From Bacillota bacterium (lineage in GTDB: Bacteria > Bacillota > Clostridia > Lachnospirales > Lachnospiraceae), in contig JAEYLX010000051.1 in the NCBI GenBank assembly GCA_023407575.1, positions 1 to 64,000 on the forward strand: a DNA stretch of 64,000 bases, written 5' to 3'. Under the pieces are notes generated by a model. The model was given only the letters and a program-made list of their open reading frames with translations. It searched no databases and was not told the DNA's origin. How positions within the stretch are numbered: position 1 is the stretch's first letter; every line of letters begins with the position of its first letter. A program made the position numbers and the translations under genes. Below are positions 8,813-16,105 of this stretch, piece after piece.

Positions 8813-9850
8813 ATGAAAATAAATGAAGTAATACGTAAGTATCGAAAGGAAAGTAATCTCACACAGGAACAGGTAGCGAATTACTTAGGAGTTACCGCTC
8901 CTGCGGTGAACAAATGGGAAAACGGAATTTCATATCCTGATATCACTCTTTTAGCACCATTAGCCCGCATTTTGAAAATCAATGTGGATACTCTACTTTC
9001 CTTTCACGAAGAATTGACAGATTCCGAGATTAATCAAATGGGGAGAGAGCTGTCTGATTTGATTCAAAAAGATGGTTTTGAAAAAGGTTTTGAAAAAGGG
9101 GAATCTCTCTTAAAAGAACATCCTAACTGCGACACTTTGAGATTGTATGTCGCTGACATCCTTAGGTCCTTTCTTATAATAAAGGGAATTACAGAAACCG
9201 ATGCCTATGATAATAAAATAATTGGCTGGTATGAAATAGCTTTAAACAGTAGTGACAATAATATTGTTACTCTGGCAAAATCCTCATTGGTTACTTATTA
9301 TATGAACAAAGAGAATTATCAAAAGGCGCAACAGCAACTGGATGAGATAGAGCCTGTTGGATATGATAAGCGACTGACACAAGCAATTCTGTATGAAAAG
9401 CAGTCTCGCAAGGAAGAAGCCTATGAGATTTATGAAAATATGATTTATAAAGATGGTCATCAGGTCATTAATGTTCTTCAACTTATCAGCCGTCTATTAT
9501 GTTCCGAGAAAAAGTATATTGAGGCTGAAACATACGCTAACTTGTCCAAAGAAATCGCTCTATCACTCAATTTTGGAGAATATATTGCCTATACGTCCAA
9601 ACTATTTTTAGCAGTTGAGCTATCGGATAAAGACCAAACCATCGAAATGCTGAGTCATATGATAGAAGGGATTGATTTCTTTGAGAATTTCAAAGCTTCA
9701 GAATTATACACGCATATTAAGTTTAATCATCTCTCCAATCCTAGTATGTCAAAGAAAATGCTTCGAGATGCTTTGACTAAAAGCAAAGAACTTGACTTTA
9801 TCAGAAAAGAGCCCGCTGCCAAAAGGTTGCTTCAAAAATTAGAGGATTAG
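8813..9850 (+). CDS. XRE-family regulator with TPR-like C-terminal domain
   Basis: A 345-residue protein. The N-terminal 60 residues are a Cro/C1-type helix-turn-helix (YRKESNLTQEQVANYLGVTAPAVNKWENG). The rest is alpha-helical with tetratricopeptide-like repeats (e.g. YMNKENYQKAQQQLDEIEP, SRLLCSEKKYIEAETYANLS), which in this kind of clostridial regulator bind a peptide or partner protein. Target genes are unknown; the dyad over its own -10 suggests autoregulation. GGAG sits ahead of the ATG. It converges on the small gene at 9857-10135 with only 6 bp between the two stop codons. Confidence 0.75.
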   Translation: MKINEVIRKYRKESNLTQEQVANYLGVTAPAVNKWENGISYPDITLLAPLARILKINVDTLLSFHEELTDSEINQMGRELSDLIQKDGFEKGFEKGESLLKEHPNCDTLRLYVADILRSFLIIKGITETDAYDNKIIGWYEIALNSSDNNIVTLAKSSLVTYYMNKENYQKAQQQLDEIEPVGYDKRLTQAILYEKQSRKEEAYEIYENMIYKDGHQVINVLQLISRLLCSEKKYIEAETYANLSKEIALSLNFGEYIAYTSKLFLAVELSDKDQTIEMLSHMIEGIDFFENFKASELYTHIKFNHLSNPSMSKKMLRDALTKSKELDFIRKEPAAKRLLQKLED

Positions 9851-9856
9851 CTATCC

Positions 9857-10135
9857 TCATTTGTCATTCGAATTTGGTAAACCCACTAAGACTATAAATA
9901 AAATTGGTATGATAAAAAACCAAGAAACAATATCCTTGTTCAGATGAAATCTGATTAGATATTCATCAGGCAACATTCCAATCCCTATACTAATCGCCGC
10001 CAAAAACAACCCAATGACAATTATGGTTAATCGTAATTTCTTGTTTAATGGGTCATGAAATCTTTTACGAAGATGATACCTGTTATCAATCAAATTATAA
10101 ATAAGATACGTAAAGAGACATATAACGAAAAGCAC
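9857..10135 (-). CDS. Small membrane protein, unknown (GTG start)
   Basis: A 92-residue protein with three predicted membrane segments (1-15, 35-52, 68-84) and no recognised family. The initiation codon is GTG, supported by GAGG five nucleotides upstream. It ends against the XRE regulator with no room for a terminator. Function unknown. Confidence 0.5.
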   Translation of the reverse strand: MLFVICLFTYLIYNLIDNRYHLRKRFHDPLNKKLRLTIIVIGLFLAAISIGIGMLPDEYLIRFHLNKDIVSWFFIIPILFIVLVGLPNSNDK

Positions 10136-10287
10136 TATATCCTCATCCTTTCAGCATATATAAGTTAAATTAATTTTTATTTTATTTGTAATAACATATA
10201 TCTTGAATGACGCAAAGAAAGAGAACTTATTATATATGATAGGTTCTCTCTCTTTAATTAAATATATTACATTATAAATTTAACAGT

Positions 10288-10827
10288 CTATATATTACTT
10301 TTATGAACTATGGACTTAATATCTCTACTTAACCCTTTAGAACTAATATTTATCATTAGCTCTTCTAGGGCTGAAATACTTGCAATAGCACACACTAAAA
10401 TAGTAGCTAGGTTAAAGCTTAATATTATGTAAAGAAAAGGATAGCAAAATAAAACAAATCCAGTTATTTTATTGGAATAAGTGTGTAAGAATGCTAGTTG
10501 TTTGTAACGCATAAAACCTACCGCTAAAGATAATAAACGAATGATCGCAATTAGCGCTATCCAACACAGACTCCATACTGGTAATATAAAGTTTAGTACA
10601 ACTATTAATAGCAAAACTGATATCATAAAGCAATCTGCTATGCTATCAAGAATCTGACCTTCTTTACTTACTAGATTAAATTTACGTGCAATTAATCCAT
10701 CTACAATATCAGTTATTCCACACAGAAAATAAAGGATTAGAAATGGTATCGAAAATGGTTTTAAAACCAACAAACCCATGGTTCCTATTATTCTAGCTAG
10801 TGTTATTACGTTAGGCAGGTTTTTCAT
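10288..10827 (-). CDS. CDP-alcohol phosphatidyltransferase family protein (PgsA-like)
   Basis: A 179-residue membrane enzyme. It carries the family signature D-G-x2-A-R-x8-G-x3-D-x3-D intact, as DGLIARKFNLVSKEGQILDSIAD (about residues 43-65; key residues D, G, A, R, G, D, D all present). The family transfers a phosphatidyl group from CDP-diacylglycerol to an alcohol such as glycerol-3-phosphate, at the inner membrane. Substrate cannot be read from sequence; the size fits phosphatidylglycerophosphate synthase-like proteins. GGAGG lies 5 nt before the ATG at 10827, favouring this over an upstream in-frame ATG. It is monocistronic, so it may be a paralogue rather than the housekeeping pgsA. Confidence 0.8.
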   Translation of the reverse strand: MKNLPNVITLARIIGTMGLLVLKPFSIPFLILYFLCGITDIVDGLIARKFNLVSKEGQILDSIADCFMISVLLLIVVLNFILPVWSLCWIALIAIIRLLSLAVGFMRYKQLAFLHTYSNKITGFVLFCYPFLYIILSFNLATILVCAIASISALEELMINISSKGLSRDIKSIVHKSNI

Positions 10828-10952
10828 TTGTACCTCCATGAAGTCGTTATTATATGTCCTTTAACCATTAGCAGAAATCCTTCCTATGCAGTCATCCAGA
10901 AATTTAATTATATCTGCTTTAAAATTCTATACCTAATCCTATGTTCTTATAT

Positions 10953-10980
10953 ACTTAATGATATTCACTTAATGATATTC
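10953..10980. repeat. Tandem repeat, 2 x 14 bp
   Basis: ACTTAATGATATTC occurs twice head to tail and is followed by a partial third start (ACTTAA). It is in the 300-bp gene-free stretch between two minus-strand genes. No function evident. Confidence 0.6.
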
Positions 10981-11123
10981 ACTTAAGAATATATCTTATT
11001 TGCTTACAGGCTTGGGATATATTACTCACGTCACTAATATCACTATATTATTATATATCTAGTTTTTTCTAATGGCAATTACTGCTTTTCCTTCTGGTTT
11101 CTTCTACTCCTCATTTTATCAAA

Positions 11124-12236
11124 TTATTTTCTTCCATATGTTATTAATAATCCTTGTACATGTAAAAATGATTTATTTTCCTTACTCTTAAAATACTCAG
11201 CTACTTTTCCCTGTTTTTTAATATAAGCTTCTGCCTGTTCTCTATTTACTCCACGATTCATAAGGTATTCAATTGTAACTTCACAATCTGATACGTTATA
11301 CGATTTATCCAAACCATGAATGTCAATAAAATCTTGTACTTCCTGCTTATAATCTTGCTTATTAATATTAACAAAATCTACTCTATCATTTACACGGACG
11401 TCAACATCACGTAATCCTAATTGTCTCATATAAAAAGGCAGTCTCATTCCAATCGCATAATCCCTGCCCTCGCATTCCAATTCTTTTTTCCAAATTTCAT
11501 GGAAATCAAAAGTATTGCAAAGGTAATTATAGTCTAGACAATCTATATAAAGTCCATCATTTTCGAATTCTCTATTCACATCGATGCAAATTACAAGTCC
11601 TCCTTTTTTAACAGAAGCTATCATCTGTCTTAACACTTCCAATGGTCGATTCATATGACGTAACCCAACTTGAATAATTGCCATATCATATTTTTTTAAT
11701 GTACCAAAATCGTAAAGGTCTGATGCAATAAATTCTGTTGCATGATTAGAATCTGTAAATCTTTGCTTTGAAATATCTGTAAAATACTTATTATCAACAC
11801 CCGTATAAGTGCTCCCCTTTGGTAAAATATTAAGTAGTTGCTGTCCAAAGTATCCCTCACAGCATCTGAATTCAATAAAATCAGCAGGTGCTTCCACTTT
11901 CCAGACATTATTCACAAGGAAGTGCAGATAATCCTCATTCCAAAAATACTTTCTGTTTTTATAGATATTATTTTCTTTACCGTTAGAAGTATCATGATTG
12001 TCCGTATTGCTTGGTATATATTGACGCTGATGTAATGGTTGTAATCCTAATAATTCATCTACAGAAATATTGAAATATCTAGCTATATCAGGTAGTAATG
12101 AGATATCCGGCATGGTAGTTCCTGTCTCCCATTTACTTACGGATTGAAATGAAACGCCTAAAACATTAGCTAAGTCCTGCTGTCCTATCCCTTTATCTTT
12201 TCTCAATTCAGCGATTTTAAGTTTAACTGTTGCCAT
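11124..12236 (-). CDS. XRE helix-turn-helix fused to a SAM-methyltransferase-like domain
   Basis: A 370-residue fusion. Residues 1-65 are a Cro/C1 helix-turn-helix (GIGQQDLANVLGVSFQSVSKWETG). After a polar linker, residues about 95-280 have the layout of a class I methyltransferase: a motif I-like FIEFRCCEGYFGQQLL, an acidic strand end at TGVDNKYF, a middle strand YDMAIIQVGLRHM and GGLVICIDVNREF. Motif I is unusual (RCCEGYFG in place of a GCGxG loop), so SAM binding is uncertain. The substrate is unknown. GGAGG precedes the ATG by 8 nt. The gene has a plausible promoter and a perfect 16-bp palindrome just upstream, consistent with self-regulation. Confidence 0.7.
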   Translation of the reverse strand: MATVKLKIAELRKDKGIGQQDLANVLGVSFQSVSKWETGTTMPDISLLPDIARYFNISVDELLGLQPLHQRQYIPSNTDNHDTSNGKENNIYKNRKYFWNEDYLHFLVNNVWKVEAPADFIEFRCCEGYFGQQLLNILPKGSTYTGVDNKYFTDISKQRFTDSNHATEFIASDLYDFGTLKKYDMAIIQVGLRHMNRPLEVLRQMIASVKKGGLVICIDVNREFENDGLYIDCLDYNYLCNTFDFHEIWKKELECEGRDYAIGMRLPFYMRQLGLRDVDVRVNDRVDFVNINKQDYKQEVQDFIDIHGLDKSYNVSDCEVTIEYLMNRGVNREQAEAYIKKQGKVAEYFKSKENKSFLHVQGLLITYGRK

Positions 12237-12257
12237 AGGAATAACCTCCTGGTCTAA

Positions 12258-12287
12258 TATTTATGGCTTAATATTACCACTTATCAA
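12258..12287 (-). promoter_or_regulatory. Promoter of the HTH-methyltransferase gene
   Basis: Minus-strand -35 TTGATA (12282-12287), 18-bp spacer, -10 TAAATA (12258-12263), just before the GGAGG of the gene. Confidence 0.4.
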
Positions 12288-12309
12288 TTCCCAAACCCAT
12301 AACCTAAAT

Positions 12310-12325
12310 TGCGAATAAATTCGCA
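12310..12325. promoter_or_regulatory. Perfect palindrome, candidate operator
   Basis: TGCGAATAAATTCGCA is a perfect 16-bp dyad about 23 bp upstream of the promoter of the HTH-methyltransferase gene. No T-run follows, so it is not a terminator of the lipoprotein gene. Confidence 0.45.
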
Positions 12326-12349
12326 TATTAGTTGAAATACCTTTTATAG

Positions 12350-12808
12350 CTACTCTCCTCCTTTAAGTGACAGTACGAAATTCTCCTCCATGCCATCCAA
12401 ATTAACAACAACTTGAACAACTTCGTCCTTAGCATAAGAATAGCTGCTGCTTCCACCACTTTTCATACTAAAGGTTTTTGTGCTTATACTATCGTTATCA
12501 CCATAGTCAGTAACACGATTTCCACTTCTTTGTCCTATGGTATAACTGATTTCCATATGCTTCACATCTTCTAAATCCGAAAGTTCTCCTTTGTACTCAA
12601 TCTCAAAATAATAATCCGACCAACTTTCGGACTTCAAGGTACCTTCTTCCTCGGTAAATACGGTCTCACCGTCCTCTATATACGTACCAATCCAGGAATC
12701 GTTTTCTCCTTGGAAGGTATAGTATTGCTTCACCACATCATCTTTTGTGCATCCAGTTAATATAACAGCAAGTATTATTATAATTAATAATGTAACTCGT
12801 CTTTTCAA
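12350..12808 (-). CDS. Small secreted lipoprotein, unknown (TTG start)
   Basis: A 152-residue protein with a lipoprotein signal peptide: basic start KRR, hydrophobic core, lipobox VILTGC with the lipidated cysteine at residue 20. The mature part is polar, beta-rich and rich in Ser, Asp and Glu; it resembles no family I know. The start codon is TTG, with GGAGG seven nucleotides upstream. A 34-residue membrane peptide gene lies immediately upstream on the same strand. Confidence 0.65.
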   Translation of the reverse strand: MKRRVTLLIIIILAVILTGCTKDDVVKQYYTFQGENDSWIGTYIEDGETVFTEEEGTLKSESWSDYYFEIEYKGELSDLEDVKHMEISYTIGQRSGNRVTDYGDNDSISTKTFSMKSGGSSSYSYAKDEVVQVVVNLDGMEENFVLSLKGGE

Positions 12809-12857
12809 ATGAATACCTCCTTATAAATAAATCTGCACTTACAATACAGAGAGGGGT

Positions 12858-12962
12858 TTATCTTTCTCTTAAATATTTAATAAAGCAAAGTATACCAAGA
12901 AAGTAAAACAAAAATTGAACTACTCCGAAAATTAAACCAAATGAAACTGCTGCACCAAACAT
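12858..12962 (-). CDS. Unannotated small membrane peptide, 34 aa
   Basis: A short frame encodes a 34-residue peptide that is almost entirely one hydrophobic segment, starting MFGAAVSFGLIFGVVQF and ending in the basic tail KYLRER. AAGGAG lies 8 nt upstream of the ATG at 12962; an alternative ATG two codons earlier is too close to it. It sits 49 bp upstream of the lipoprotein start on the same strand, so the two may be co-transcribed. No family recognised. Confidence 0.5.
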   Translation of the reverse strand: MFGAAVSFGLIFGVVQFLFYFLGILCFIKYLRER

Positions 12963-13182
12963 AAGCATTTCTCCTTCTTTAAATATATTTATAGATACTT
13001 ATTATGAGTTTTGTAATTTATTAGTAACACTTTTTACAAAATTACATTATCTTACATAATTGTAATTCGAAAATACCCAATAAGCAACAAAATCTAGGAG
13101 TATTAACCAAACTATAATTTCTTAATTATCAATTTCAAATACTTTTCTAATTATCCCTGCAAATTGCCTTTAACAGACTCTC
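12963..13182. other. Gene-free AT-rich stretch
   Basis: No supported gene, RNA or promoter seen. It leads into the first copy of the 63-bp repeat. Confidence 0.4.
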
Positions 13183-13245
13183 CTCTATTTCCTGCAAAAA
13201 ACGCAGGAGAAAGAGGTGCACGGGGCACGGCTTTAACCTGCGTTG
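13183..13245 (-). repeat. 63-bp structured repeat, copy 1 (terminator-like)
   Basis: Matches the copy at 14650-14712 at 60 of 63 positions. On the minus strand it folds as AACGCAGG ... CCTGCGTT with an inner GTGC/GCAC hairpin and runs straight into TTTTTT, the layout of an intrinsic terminator. It lies 113 bp after the stop of the minus-strand transcarbamylase gene. Confidence 0.75.
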
Positions 13246-13357
13246 AAAATCATACCATGGGCAAATGCTATTCTACTGGTTAAGGCTTAAAAACTATTCC
13301 AGTTTCTCTGGCTTTACTTTAAAAAGTATAATTTAAGTAATGTATACGCAAACTAGC

Positions 13358-14188
13358 CTAATTTATCATAGTAAAAACAATTATAGCTTTCTGCACTTCG
13401 ATTAATGACTTTTTAAATTCATACCCTACAAAAAATTTACTTTCTATAACATCTCCTGCTACCTCTTCTCCTCTAAAAAAAGGAGGACATGGATTTAACA
13501 AGGAATTATCATTTGTCTTATTCATCAATTCGCAAGTGATTTGAAAATCTTTGAAATCATGTAATTGTTCCTTATTTAGAGAATCAGTTAACACAATATC
13601 TTTATCTCTTATCGCATCCTCTATATCATAACTAATGTTTGTACTCTCCATTTCATATCCAGCCGGACAACATTGTGTAAGTGAAAAACCAAGTAGATCA
13701 GAAGCTTCTTTCCAAGTCCGCCCAATATTGCTACTGGGACCAACATACAAATACTCTTCCTCGAGAAAATTCTTACGAATTTTTGAAAACACATACAAAT
13801 CAGTAAGTATTTCACAAGGATGACTAACTTGTGTCATCGCATTGATCACCGGAACACTTGCGCATTTTGCTATCTTTTTTACAAGCTCAATGTCACCATG
13901 TCTTACAACAATAGCATCTGCCCAATTATTTAAATAGCCGATAACATCTTCTATTTTTTCCTTCTTTTCTAAAACTTCACTGTCAAAAAGAATTGAATGC
14001 CCACCTAATAGATTAATTCCCTTTTCATAGGTAACCCTGGTTCTTATACTTGAGCTTGGAAAAAATAACACTATCGTTTTACCTGATAAGAAATGGCTAT
14101 ATTCCTCTTGCTTGACTTTATCCGTTAGCTCAAATATCTGAAATATCTCTTCTTTTGTTAAGTCCTTTAATTCAACTAAATTTCTCAT
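13358..14188 (-). CDS. Atypical aspartate/ornithine carbamoyltransferase family protein
   Basis: A 276-residue transcarbamylase homologue, shorter than usual (about 305-335). The N-domain carbamoyl-phosphate loop reads FFPSSSIRTRVTYE (about 43-56), where canonical enzymes have STRTR; the next motif is HPCEILTDL where HPxQ is expected; the C-domain ornithine-type CLPxxRGEEV motif appears as NPCPPFFRGEEV, shifted in its cysteine. The overall fold should be kept, but substrate cannot be aspartate or ornithine with any confidence. It stands alone, with no arginine or pyrimidine genes nearby, and is followed by the 63-bp repeat. It could be a transcarbamylase for another amine or an inactive homologue. 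Confidence 0.7.
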   Translation of the reverse strand: MRNLVELKDLTKEEIFQIFELTDKVKQEEYSHFLSGKTIVLFFPSSSIRTRVTYEKGINLLGGHSILFDSEVLEKKEKIEDVIGYLNNWADAIVVRHGDIELVKKIAKCASVPVINAMTQVSHPCEILTDLYVFSKIRKNFLEEEYLYVGPSSNIGRTWKEASDLLGFSLTQCCPAGYEMESTNISYDIEDAIRDKDIVLTDSLNKEQLHDFKDFQITCELMNKTNDNSLLNPCPPFFRGEEVAGDVIESKFFVGYEFKKSLIEVQKAIIVFTMIN

Positions 14189-14649
14189 AATGTCCTCATA
14201 TCCAACAGATCTTGATTCAATGCATATACATTATTAAATCTACTGTTATCATAAAATAAAGTTCTACAACGAACTTCATCCCCCTCAAACCCTTATTCCA
14301 CCTTGCTTCTAACCACTTTTCCCAATTCATCCCAGCAAATAAAGTGCTTCAACAGATTTCCTGCTTTTCCTCTCATTTTAGCACAGATGTAAGAAATTTC
14401 AAGAAAATAAAGTGTTGCAACAGGACAAGCGATTAGGCATAAGGATTAAGGGGGTTTTTATCTGCCCTTTTGTGCCCGATTCTTGCCTTTTCTCACGTTT
14501 TGAACTCCCGCATTTTCTCCTTGAACCTTGCATCTTGCATACTAGAAACCCTTGATTCTCCTGGCTTTTCTCCTACTTCCTTTCTCATTATTCCCTGCAG
14601 AAACGCTTACCGTTTTTCCTCCTAGAAGCTAATTCCGCTTTAAATCATG
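14189..14649. other. Gene-free, pyrimidine-rich intergenic region
   Basis: No open frame with a ribosome binding site. From about 14450 the plus strand is strongly C/T-rich, with recurring TTTTCTCC-like words (around 14512, 14565, 14612). It ends at the second copy of the 63-bp repeat. Confidence 0.5.
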
Positions 14650-14712
14650 CTCTATTTCATGCAAAAAACGCAGGAGAAAGAGGTGCACGGGGCACGGCTT
14701 TGTCCTGCGTTG
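14650..14712 (-). repeat. 63-bp structured repeat, copy 2 (terminator-like)
   Basis: Second copy of the element at 13183-13245. The outer stem is longer by a pair here: AACGCAGGA/TCCTGCGTT, because the changed base on one side of the stem keeps pairing. TTTTTT follows on the minus strand. It lies 79 bp past the recR stop codon and probably terminates recR. Confidence 0.75.
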
Positions 14713-14791
14713 TCGAACTATATTTTCCTATTGTAGAACTAATTTTTCCCTTTGAAGGACTTTATTTGCGGGTAACATTTACTATTTTTTT

Positions 14792-15388
14792 CTATAGCTC
14801 AATTCTTCCCTCAAAAGCACGCAACAGCGTTACTTCATCAATATATTCCAAGTCACCACCAACCGGTATCCCACTGGCAATACGACTCACTTTAATACCT
14901 GCGGGTTTAATTAGTTTACTAAGATACATTGCCGTAGCTTCCCCTTCGAGGCTAGAATTGGTCGCTATAATAACCTCATCCACATCCCCCTGTAAGCGAA
15001 GCATTAGTTCCTTGAGCTTAATATCCGCAGGACCAATACCAAGCATTGGAGAGATAGCACCATGGAGGACATGATAAACGCCATCAAACTTGCCTGTCTT
15101 TTCATAGGCAGCAAGATCTCTTGGATTCTCCACCACCATAATCTGCTTTTTATTTCTTCCTGGTGAAGAGCAGATGGGACATAGCTCCTTATCTGTTAGT
15201 GTCAAGCATTCCTGACAGTATTGTACGTTATTCTTGGCATCTACAATGGAGGCAGCAAGGTTGCTCACCTGTTCTGCACCCATATTTATAATGTGAAAGG
15301 CTAGTCGTTGAGCTGTCTTTGTTCCAATTCCCGGTAGCCTCGATAGTTCTTCAATTAGCTTACTAATTTGCCTACTGTAATAATCCAT
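14792..15388 (-). CDS. recR: Recombination protein RecR
   Basis: A 198-residue RecR, the usual size. It has the N-terminal helix-hairpin-helix (LSRLPGIGTKTAQRLAFHI), the four-cysteine zinc finger (CQEC...CPIC, about 56-71), and the Toprim domain (MVVENPRDLAAYE, EVIIATNSSLEGEATAMYL). It acts with RecO and RecF to load RecA on gapped DNA. Two ATGs are two codons apart; GAGG is 8 nt from the second (15388) and only 2 from the first, so I chose the second. It is separated from ybaB by a terminator, a structured element and its own promoter, unlike the usual tight dnaX-ybaB-recR operon. Confidence 0.95.
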   Translation of the reverse strand: MDYYSRQISKLIEELSRLPGIGTKTAQRLAFHIINMGAEQVSNLAASIVDAKNNVQYCQECLTLTDKELCPICSSPGRNKKQIMVVENPRDLAAYEKTGKFDGVYHVLHGAISPMLGIGPADIKLKELMLRLQGDVDEVIIATNSSLEGEATAMYLSKLIKPAGIKVSRIASGIPVGGDLEYIDEVTLLRAFEGRIEL

Positions 15389-15420
15389 TCCCATGACCTC
15401 GTGTTTTCTATAATATGAAT

Positions 15421-15450
15421 ATTCTACTACCTCATAGGACTTATTTGCAA
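15421..15450 (-). promoter_or_regulatory. Promoter of recR
   Basis: Minus-strand -35 TTGCAA (15445-15450), 18-bp spacer, -10 TAGAAT (15421-15426), about 35 bp before the recR start. It immediately follows the terminator at 15463-15487. Confidence 0.5.
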
Positions 15451-15462
15451 GATATAAAAATA

Positions 15463-15487
15463 CGCTTAGAGGAGAACCTTCTAAGCG
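15463..15487 (-). terminator. Terminator between ybaB and recR
   Basis: Stem CGCTTAGA(A)GG/CCTCTAAGCG with a short TTCT loop, followed on the minus strand by TATTTTTAT. It would stop most dnaX-ybaB transcripts before recR. Confidence 0.7.
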
Positions 15488-15597
15488 ACACTACCCTTTA
15501 ATAGAATTACTTTCTTAATATAGTTTTATAAGATAAAAATTAAAAGCCAATATAAATATATAAACATTGGCAATCCAGTTTGAGAACTATATGAAAT

Positions 15598-15689
15598 GTG
15601 AGTATATATGATCAGCTGGTGCAGATCAGCCTCGAGTGGTTGTTTTTTTCAACCCTCGAGGGTAAGTCCAGATGATTATATATACTCAC
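15598..15689. repeat. 92-bp branched inverted-repeat element
   Basis: Outer arms at 15598-15619 and 15668-15689 pair over about 22 bp with one mismatch and one G-U; they end in GTGAGTATATAT and its exact complement. Inside is a second hairpin, CCTCGAG-T-GGTTG/CAACC-CTCGAGG, at 15630-15661 with a 7-T loop. On the plus strand TTTTTCTTTAATTTT follows. It could be a structured RNA, a compound terminator or a small non-autonomous repeat; sequence alone does not decide. Confidence 0.6.
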
Positions 15690-15715
15690 TTTTTCTTTAA
15701 TTTTCTATGAACTAA

Positions 15716-16069
15716 TTAGAAAGGAAATCCACCCATTCCATTTAATCCACCAGTAATCTGGCTCATCATAGCGGAAGATTCCTCTTCCATCTTGCGGAAG
15801 GCTTCATTTGCTGCTGCCATGATAAGATCCTCTAACATCTCGATATCATCTGGATCAACAACTTCCTTAGAAAGTTTTATCGAGGAAATTTCTTTCTTTC
15901 CAGAAACTTTGACGGTAACAGCTCCGCCACCAGCGCTAGCCTCCCATTCCTTATCCTCCATTACTTTCGCATTATCTTCCATCTGCTTTTGCATTCTCTG
16001 CGCTTGTTTCATTAAATTTCCCATATTACCCGGGATACCTCCACCCGGAAATCCGCCTCTTTTCGCCAT
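15716..16069 (-). CDS. ybaB: YbaB/EbfC family nucleoid-associated protein
   Basis: A 117-residue YbaB/EbfC protein, which binds DNA as a dimer. The N-terminus is Gly-rich (GGFPGGGIPGNMGNLMKQAQRMQKQME), followed by the family strands EASAGGGAVTVKVSGKKEISSIKL and the helix PDDIEMLEDLIMAAANEAFRK. It is 36 bp behind dnaX on the same strand, the standard pairing. AAAGGAG precedes the start. Confidence 0.92.
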   Translation of the reverse strand: MAKRGGFPGGGIPGNMGNLMKQAQRMQKQMEDNAKVMEDKEWEASAGGGAVTVKVSGKKEISSIKLSKEVVDPDDIEMLEDLIMAAANEAFRKMEEESSAMMSQITGGLNGMGGFPF

Positions 16070-16105
16070 TGTATTAATCTCCTTTCAACTATCTGCCTTC
16101 TCTAT

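Noticed and set aside
10953..10980. Direct repeats as a CRISPR array
   Set aside because: Only two 14-bp contiguous units with no spacers and no cas genes.
15598..15689. Small SRP RNA near dnaX
   Set aside because: Lacks the conserved GGUCAGG...GGAAGGAGCAGC apical loop; structure is different.
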